NCBI GenBank assembly: GCA_003164075.1
Contig: PLRZ01000363.1
Location: 1,827-7,569 of the forward strand
Source: Bryobacterales bacterium
GTDB lineage: Bacteria; Acidobacteriota; Terriglobia; Bryobacterales; Bryobacteraceae
Direction: 5' to 3'
Length of the DNA: 5,743 bases
The position numbers and the translations under genes were made by a program. The notes under the pieces were generated by a model, which saw only the letters and a program-made list of their open reading frames with translations, did no database searches and was not told the DNA's origin. Of this stretch, positions 1-5,743 are shown piece by piece (position 1 is the stretch's first letter; each line of letters begins with the position of its first letter).

Positions 1-551
1 ATGCCGGCCACGGTCAATTCGTAGCGGTTCACGCGGATGGTCCTGCCGACTATACCCGGGTCTCCCTGGAAGAGGCTCTGCCAGAGGCGGTAGCTGATGA
101 CGGCCACGGGAAATGCATCCGGCTGGTCGCCATATTCGGAGGGCAGGAATGCGCGTCCGCGTACGGGCTTCACGCCCAGCACCGCGAAGTAGTTGCCGGA
201 GACGAATTCTCCGTAAACGCGGCGCGGGTTATCGGCCGGGCCAACGTTGAACGCGTTCAGAAGCGAGGCGGCAAGTCCGGAAAAGGACTTCACGCCGTCG
301 CGATAATCGCGGTAATCGCGGTAGGAGGTAGTGGAATATTCCCCGCTCGGCGACACGGTTTCGAGAGCCGCCAGTTGTCCGCCGCCCGGCACGCCGGGGA
401 ACGGCCGCACCAGAAGTGAGTCGATCCAGCCGAAGACAGTTGCGTTCGCCGCTACGCCCAGTGCCAGCGTGAGCACGGCTACCGCCGTGAACCCTGGACT
501 GCCCCGAAGAACGCGGATGGCATAGCGCAGATCCTCGTAAAGGCTGCGCAT
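1..551 (-). CDS. ADOP/MacB-like ABC transporter permease, N-terminal part (cut by left edge)
   Basis: This is the first 183 codons of an inner-membrane permease of the MacB/FtsX type. They read without a stop from the ATG at 551 to the window edge. The N-terminus (MRSLYEDLRYAIRVLRGSPG) followed by a hydrophobic helix at about residues 20-45 is the signature of the acidobacterial duplicated orphan permeases (ADOP). The periplasmic MacB_PCD-type domain follows, with a SYRDY-like segment at residues 76-80, VSGNYFAVLGVKPVRGRAF at about 117-135 and SYRLWQSLFQGDPGIVGRTI at about 153-172. Family members typically have about 800 residues with two FtsX domains, or about 400 if single, so most of the protein lies outside. 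ADOP proteins are orphan permeases often lacking a co-encoded ATPase; the substrate is unknown. The start fits the family N-terminus, but the Shine-Dalgarno upstream is weak (AGAGAA). No PadR-type regulator, a common ADOP neighbour, is visible. The family is fairly certain; the function is not. Confidence 0.9.
   Translation of the reverse strand, partial: MRSLYEDLRYAIRVLRGSPGFTAVAVLTLALGVAANATVFGWIDSLLVRPFPGVPGGGQLAALETVSPSGEYSTTSYRDYRDYRDGVKSFSGLAASLLNAFNVGPADNPRRVYGEFVSGNYFAVLGVKPVRGRAFLPSEYGDQPDAFPVAVISYRLWQSLFQGDPGIVGRTIRVNRYELTVAG
297..323 (-). repeat. Three tandem 9-bp units inside the permease gene (Tyr-Arg-Asp x3)
   Basis: On the minus strand the units are TACCGCGAT, TACCGCGAT and TATCGCGAC, encoding Tyr-Arg-Asp three times (residues 77-85 of the permease). 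Relatives usually have a shorter D-Y-x-D-Y-R-D type segment here, from memory. The third unit may therefore be a small in-frame expansion by slippage. The reading frame is kept. Confidence 0.6.
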
Positions 552-666
552 GATGTTCTCTGTTCAGTATGCAACTGGGATGCCAGGGCCGCCCCAATAC
601 TGTTTACCTTGTCCCGCGAACGATGTGAAACCAGCGGCGGGCGGACTCAAAATTCGGTATTGAACC

Positions 667-679
667 CGCTCCCTCACGG
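667..679 (+). repeat. Short dispersed repeat motif, copy 1 (CGCTCCCTCACGG)
   Basis: The 13 bases CGCTCCCTCACGG here match exactly the reverse complement of 2990-3002. Both copies lie in intergenic DNA. I recall motifs of the form CGCTCCCTCACGGTCGCGGCTC as frequent in intergenic regions of Solibacter-like genomes. This copy keeps only the left part and diverges after the GG. Confidence 0.5.
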
Positions 680-803
680 GGCGCCCTCTGTGCCCGGCTT
701 GGTAAGTGCTTGCCTTTCAACGTGACTTTTCCGAGCCGCGCGCGCAAGCAAGCGGTTTCTTCGAATTCTGCAAGTGCCTCTGAAGTCCGGGGTCCCCTCT
801 GGG

Positions 804-825
804 GAAGGCTGAAAGCCTGCCCCAC
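804..825 (-). repeat. Hairpin-forming intergenic element (GGCAGGCTTTCAGCCT)
   Basis: The minus strand reads GGGGCAGGCTTTCAGCCTTC, with a 5-bp stem AGGCT/AGCCT around the loop TTC (806-818). This resembles an element I remember as scattered through intergenic regions of Solibacter/Bryobacter-type genomes, where it produces spurious 'GGAGFQP' peptides. Only one copy is present in this window, so repetition cannot be shown here. Confidence 0.4.
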
Positions 826-901
826 CGAAGCTCACCGGGACCAGGGCGGACTGGCGTCCGGTTTCGGACCTCTCCGTGTCCGCTATTGGGACGCCACGCA
901 A

Positions 902-1192
902 TTACTCCAGGCACCGCCTGGGTTCCGGCGGGGCGGGATAACGGCCCATCTTCGAGTTCCAGTAAGCCCAGGAACGGCGGTCGATGATCCCCGGCGGAGC
1001 TTTGTCCAAAGCTTCCAGGAAATCCGGGTCGTCGACGTAGCGGCGGATCACCTTCATCTCTTCATGCGTCGCACGGGCCATGGCATATGCCAGGAAGCGC
1101 ACGGGATCGGCCAGCGCCTCTTCAGGGGATTCGAACCAGACGATACGCCGCGCGACCGTCTCCGTCTCGGAATTCAGCGGGATCGATCTCAT
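902..1192 (-). CDS. Conserved hypothetical protein, 96 aa, partner of the nucleotidyltransferase remnant
   Basis: This is a small soluble protein of unknown function. It starts MRSIPLNSETETVARRIVWF and contains an acidic/aromatic helix-rich stretch (ESPEEALADPVRFLAYAMA, residues about 21-39), then THEEMKVIRRYVDDPDFLEA and a C-terminal DRRSWAYWNSKMGRYPAPP segment rich in Trp and Tyr. There is no signal peptide, membrane segment or recognised catalytic motif. The ATG at 1192 is chosen because it overlaps the TGA of the upstream gene in an ATGA, follows GAGGG (1201-1205) by 8 bases, and begins the protein-like sequence. The frame stays open far upstream, but those residues belong to other things. 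I recall similar proteins encoded beside AbiEii-like nucleotidyltransferases in Acidobacteriota, so a cognate antitoxin or partner role is possible; this is inference. The reading frame is intact although its neighbour is broken. Confidence 0.8.
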   Translation of the reverse strand: MRSIPLNSETETVARRIVWFESPEEALADPVRFLAYAMARATHEEMKVIRRYVDDPDFLEALDKAPPGIIDRRSWAYWNSKMGRYPAPPEPRRCLE

Positions 1193-1789
1193 TGAGCAGG
1201 CCCTCGGGTAAGGATGGGCAACCGGTCGAGATCCACCTCGCGGGCCGCGCGGCAAAAGGGAAAGGTTGCCGTCGCCGAAAAAAGACAGCGCCTTGAGGGT
1301 GATCTGGGATTGAACTTCGGGCCGTAAATCGCGCCGGCGCTGGCCAGTGCTGCCGGCAGGTCCACACGGCCGTCCTGGAAGAGGGCATCCAGATCGCGGT
1401 AGTCCTTGACCTCGGCGCGCTGCTGCACGATGGCGGCTTTCGTGCCAGCCACGTCGAGCAGGGAGGCGCCCCGCAGACCGTTGTCCGGGGCGATATGCGG
1501 CGGCCGCAGGCGGGCCATGCCGGGAAGGCCAAAGAAGGAAACCATGACCGGCCCGTCGCGATCGACGGTGGCGGACAAGGTGTTGGGCGCCTGTTGGGTG
1601 ATGGTTGCCGAAGTCAGAAATGGTATCCGGGCGAAAAGGCCGGCCGGGTCGAAGGGCATGGCCGAGGTGCAGGGCGATCGCGGTTCCTCCATAGAGTACG
1701 AACTCGCCGGGAACCGCCGCCAGTTCGTCCCATAGCCGGCGCTGCGGCGGGGGCAGAATACCAAGGCCGGGCTGGAAACCGCCAGTCAT
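1189..1789 (-). pseudogene. AbiEii/AbiGii-like nucleotidyltransferase (toxin-type), broken by frame changes
   Basis: The recognisable protein begins MTGGFQPGLGILPPPQRRLW (ATG at 1789) and reaches YGGTAIALHLGH, the glycine motif of AbiEii-type nucleotidyltransferases. Near 1652-1660 sense moves to another frame (PFDPAGLFARIPFLTS, then SLLDVAGTKAAIVQQ and EVKDYRDLDALF, matching the family's conserved Lys and KDY-x-DL region). Near 1306-1308 it returns to the first frame (QITLKALSFFGDGNLSLLP), and near 1246-1254 it moves again (AAREVDLDRLPILTRGPAQ, stop at 1189). At each place the alternative frame reads as Arg/Gly/Pro-rich nonsense. The span of 601 bases is not a multiple of three. The D-x-D catalytic motif expected just after the GGT segment is absent from both frames, consistent with a deletion at the first join. 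Intact members transfer nucleotides to RNA or protein targets as toxins or phage-defence effectors; this copy should be inactive. Sequencing error could explain the one-base shift, less easily the others. Confidence 0.75.
1201..1205 (-). promoter_or_regulatory. Ribosome binding site of the 96-aa gene, inside the nucleotidyltransferase remnant
   Basis: GAGGG on the minus strand lies 8 bases before the ATG at 1192 and inside the 3' end of the upstream gene. With the ATGA overlap it supports translational coupling of the pair and fixes this start against the longer open frame. Confidence 0.55.
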
Positions 1790-1806
1790 TTCCGTAAGCC
1801 ATTCAT

Positions 1807-1836
1807 ACCATAGAACCGCCAGCCTTGCGCGTTCAA
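1807..1836 (-). promoter_or_regulatory. Possible sigma70-type promoter for the nucleotidyltransferase pair
   Basis: The minus strand has TTGAAC (1831-1836) and TATGGT (1807-1812) separated by 18 bases. Each matches four of six consensus positions. The position, about 18 bases before the ATG at 1789 in the divergent spacer, is plausible but would leave a very short leader. Chance matches of this quality are common. Confidence 0.2.
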
Positions 1837-1896
1837 CCCCATTTCCGCGCCAATCGCTTCCGTCTACTCGGCGGCGCCGGGCGCCTGTGTTGTAAT

Positions 1897-1903
1897 GGAA
1901 GGA
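1897..1903 (+). promoter_or_regulatory. Shine-Dalgarno site of the radical SAM gene
   Basis: GGAAGGA lies 10 bases before the ATG at 1914. It supports that start over the out-of-frame ATG at 1895, which lies within this region. Confidence 0.7.
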
Positions 1904-1913
1904 CTTCGACCGT

Positions 1914-2942
1914 ATGCCCGATTCCTCCAAACATCTCCGCAGGGCGTGGAAAGCTGCCGGCCGCCGGCTGCGCGAGTTGCGGATGATCGGCAAGGGGCTG
2001 GCCTCCAAAGACCACCCCATTCTGGCGCACGTGATTCCCATGCGGCGCTGCAATCTCTCGTGCACCTACTGCAACGAGTATGACGACTCTTCGAAGCCCG
2101 TCGCCATCGACGTGATGTACCAGCGGCTCGACCAGCTTGCCAGGCTGGGCACCACCATCATCACCATCTCCGGCGGCGAACCGCTGCTCCATCCCGACCT
2201 GGACCTGATCGTGGCGCATATTCGCAAGCGCGGCATGATCGCCGGGATGATCACTAACGGCTACCTGCTGACGGCGGAGCGGATCCAACGGCTGAACCGC
2301 GCCGGGCTGGACCATTTGCAGATTTCCATCGACAACGTGATGCCCGACGAGGTTTCCAAGAAGAGCCTCAAGGTGCTCGACCGGAAGCTGCAACTGCTGG
2401 CCGAACACGCCGATTTTCACGTCAACATCAATTCCGTGGTGGGCGGCGGCATTAGCACGCCACAGGATGCGCTGACGGTGGGGAAGCGCGCCATCGAACT
2501 GGGATTCACTTCCACGGTGGGGATCATTCACGATGGCGAGGGCCAGTTGCAGCCGCTGGGTGAACGCGAGCGCGAAGTTTACACCGCCATGCGCGCCATG
2601 GAGAAGAGCAGCTACGCGCGCTTCAACTATTTCCAGGACAACATCGCGCACGGCAAAGAGAACCGGTGGCGATGCCGCGCCGGCGCTCGCTACCTGTACA
2701 TCTGCGAGGAGGGCTTGGTGCACTACTGCTCGCAGCAGCGGGGCTATCCGGCCAAGCCGCTGGCCGAGTACACGGTGGCCGATATCCGCCGCGAGTATCG
2801 CACCGAGAAGAGCTGCGCTCCACGCTGCACGGTGGCGTGCGTGCACCAGGTTTGTTACATCGATTTCTGGCGCGGCAAGCAGGATCTGACGCCCTCGCGG
2901 GTGGAGGAACAGACCGGCCAGGGACTGGTGCAACTAAGGTAG
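1914..2942 (+). CDS. Radical SAM protein with C-terminal cysteine cluster (SPASM/twitch-like)
   Basis: This 342-residue cytosolic enzyme is predicted to cleave S-adenosylmethionine at a [4Fe-4S] cluster and start radical chemistry; the substrate is unknown. The cluster motif CNLSCTYC gives Cys46, Cys50 and Cys53 in the CX3CX2C pattern. SGGEP at residues 86-90 is the SAM-binding GGE motif, followed by ITNGYLL (113-119) and LDHLQISID (132-140), typical strands of the partial TIM barrel. The C-terminal part has seven cysteines (254, 264, 272, 301, 305, 309, 314). The stretch from Cys254 through RAG, Y-I and GLVHYC resembles the start of a SPASM/twitch auxiliary cluster domain, but the later spacing (CX3CX3CX4C) is not the canonical CX2CX5CX3C. 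The ATG has a good Shine-Dalgarno. The gene stands alone, divergent from the nucleotidyltransferase pair and convergent with atpC, so no substrate peptide or pathway partner is visible. Relation to MoaA/PqqE-type enzymes is general only. Confidence 0.92.
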   Translation: MPDSSKHLRRAWKAAGRRLRELRMIGKGLASKDHPILAHVIPMRRCNLSCTYCNEYDDSSKPVAIDVMYQRLDQLARLGTTIITISGGEPLLHPDLDLIVAHIRKRGMIAGMITNGYLLTAERIQRLNRAGLDHLQISIDNVMPDEVSKKSLKVLDRKLQLLAEHADFHVNINSVVGGGISTPQDALTVGKRAIELGFTSTVGIIHDGEGQLQPLGEREREVYTAMRAMEKSSYARFNYFQDNIAHGKENRWRCRAGARYLYICEEGLVHYCSQQRGYPAKPLAEYTVADIRREYRTEKSCAPRCTVACVHQVCYIDFWRGKQDLTPSRVEEQTGQGLVQLR

Positions 2943-3083
2943 GGCGGCGGTCTGGGAATGAGGCGACACTGCCGCACACCGAGCCGCGACCGTGAGGGAG
3001 CGTATTCCGCACCTGTGCCACGCAATCCCCAAAACGGTTAGGCACCTGCAGCCCCCACACTGCGAATGGGCGTCTCTGCCTTC
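2943..3083. other. Convergent spacer between the radical SAM gene and atpC
   Basis: This is 141 bases between two converging stops. No hairpin followed by a T-run is visible on either strand, so I cannot mark an intrinsic terminator for the atp operon or the radical SAM gene. The only stems are short: GCAC-CT-GTGC at about 3008-3017 and a GCAG/CTGC pair around 3046-3061. The repeat motif copy at 2981-3002 lies here. Open frames crossing the spacer are antisense or chance reads. Confidence 0.5.
2981..3002 (-). repeat. Short dispersed repeat motif, copy 2 (extended form)
   Basis: The minus strand reads CGCTCCCTCACGG followed by TCGCGGCTC. The first 13 bases are identical to 667-679 in opposite orientation. 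The full form, with TCGCGGCTC, matches what I recall as a very common intergenic motif in acidobacterial genomes. Its function is unknown; it is not a transposon end by anything visible here. Confidence 0.5.
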
Positions 3084-3482
3084 TTAGCTCTTATGTTCCG
3101 CCGCGTTGATTCGCGCTTGCGCGTGATTGACGGCGGCCAGCGCGGTATCCGGATCGGGCGTAGTCGCCAACTGCTCCTGCGCCTTCCGTAAGTCAGCCTT
3201 GGCGCGTTCCACGTCGATGTCTTCGGCCTTCTCCGCCGAGTCGGCCAGGACGCGGACGTGGTCTTCCAGGATTTCCATGAAGCCGCCGTCTATCGCCACA
3301 TAGTGCGGCTGGCCGGCCGCGGTGTAACAGAGCGCGCCGGCTCCGAGCTGGCCCAATAGGGCGGCGTGGCCGGGCAGAATCCCGAGGTAGCCATCCTTGC
3401 CGGGCAGTTGCACGTCGGCTACCTGCTGGTGCACCAATCGGCGCTCGGGCGTGACGATTTCCAGGTCCAGTTGCTCGGCCAT
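3084..3482 (-). CDS. atpC: F1Fo ATP synthase epsilon subunit
   Basis: This 132-residue subunit sits with gamma in the central stalk of the F1 sector and regulates ATP hydrolysis while coupling rotation. The N-terminal beta-sandwich covers about residues 1-85, with the family motif LPGKDGYLGILPGHA (26-40) and the GGFMEI strand (66-71). The C-terminal helical hairpin follows (helix 1 about 90-106, helix 2 about 112-128), rich in Ala, Glu and Lys as usual. Length matches the family (about 130-140). The ATG at 3482 comes 2 bases after the atpD stop, with GAAGAAGG (3490-3497) inside the atpD end, so the two are co-transcribed and probably translationally coupled. It is the last gene of the operon, as in the canonical atp order, and faces the radical SAM gene. 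Nothing is missing or unusual. Confidence 0.97.
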   Translation of the reverse strand: MAEQLDLEIVTPERRLVHQQVADVQLPGKDGYLGILPGHAALLGQLGAGALCYTAAGQPHYVAIDGGFMEILEDHVRVLADSAEKAEDIDVERAKADLRKAQEQLATTPDPDTALAAVNHAQARINAAEHKS

Positions 3483-3484
3483 AC

Positions 3485-5743
<2,259 letters not shown>

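Larger units (their letters stand above)
552..901. other. 350-base intergenic region without a supportable gene
   Basis: This spacer lies between the stop of the small hypothetical gene (902) and the permease start (551). Several frames are open, but their translations are rich in Arg, Gly and Pro and show no recognisable motif, so I take them as chance ORFs of GC-rich DNA. It contains several short hairpins: CCCC/GGGG at 794-804, AGGCT/AGCCT at 806-818 and GTCCG/CGGAC at 856-869. It also has a 13-base motif at 667-679 that recurs inverted in the 2943-3083 spacer. The hairpin at 856-869 is 33 bases past the stop of the small gene but has no T-run, so it is not a convincing intrinsic terminator. 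No promoter for the permease could be picked out with confidence. Confidence 0.6.

Noticed and set aside
229..597. 122-codon minus-strand open frame overlapping the permease
   Set aside because: It is Arg/Gly/Ser-rich and has no motif; the permease frame of the same strand reads as a clear ADOP N-terminus.
710..1195. 161-codon plus-strand open frame over the spacer and the small gene
   Set aside because: It runs through the hairpin repeats and antisense to the conserved 96-aa protein; the translation looks random.
1873..1885. GGCGCC-G-GGCGCC palindromic pair upstream of the radical SAM gene, considered as an operator
   Set aside because: Such GC palindromes are frequent at this base composition and there is no second copy or linked regulator gene to support binding.
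1890..1896. TTGTAAT just upstream of the radical SAM gene as a -10 box
   Set aside because: There is no matching -35 at the right distance, and the transcript would start inside or after the Shine-Dalgarno site.
1833..2933. 366-codon minus-strand open frame antisense to the radical SAM gene
   Set aside because: It mirrors the GC-rich codon pattern of the plus-strand gene, has no family motif, and the opposite strand has CX3CX2C and GGEP motifs with a good Shine-Dalgarno.

Overview
The window (about 62% G+C by eye) looks like a chromosomal segment from a member of the Acidobacteriota, probably near Solibacter/Bryobacter. That placement is an inference. It rests on an ADOP-type MacB-like permease, which is abundant in that phylum, on intergenic elements I recall as common there, and on the style of the ATP synthase proteins. 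No rRNA or other marker is present to prove it.

Layout, left to right. Positions 1-551 (minus strand) hold the N-terminal part of an ABC-transporter-type permease that runs off the left edge. Positions 552-901 are non-coding and carry short inverted repeats and fragments that look like dispersed repeats. Positions 902-1192 (minus) encode an intact 96-residue protein of unknown function. It overlaps by four bases (ATGA) the end of an upstream AbiEii-like nucleotidyltransferase gene (about 1189-1789, minus). That gene is broken: its recognisable protein switches reading frame three times and the expected catalytic Asp-x-Asp segment is absent. Positions 1914-2942 (plus) encode a 342-residue radical SAM enzyme with a C-terminal cysteine cluster; its substrate is unknown. 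A 141-base convergent spacer follows. Positions 3084-5743 (minus) are the 3' end of an F1Fo ATP synthase operon in the canonical order atpG-atpD-atpC, with atpG cut by the right edge.

How the genes work together: AtpG, AtpD and AtpC are the gamma, beta and epsilon subunits of the F1 sector and act as one machine. Tight spacing and internal Shine-Dalgarno sites indicate one polycistronic mRNA. The nucleotidyltransferase remnant and the small protein form an overlapping pair resembling a toxin-antitoxin or abortive-infection module in decay, with the small partner still intact. The radical SAM gene stands alone, divergent from the broken pair and convergent with the atp operon, so its context gives no pathway. 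The permease is unrelated to these.

I see no CRISPR array, tRNA, rRNA or complete insertion sequence, and I do not see a convincing new multi-gene system. The points most worth a second look are the decaying pair, the radical SAM protein's cysteine pattern and the short dispersed repeats.
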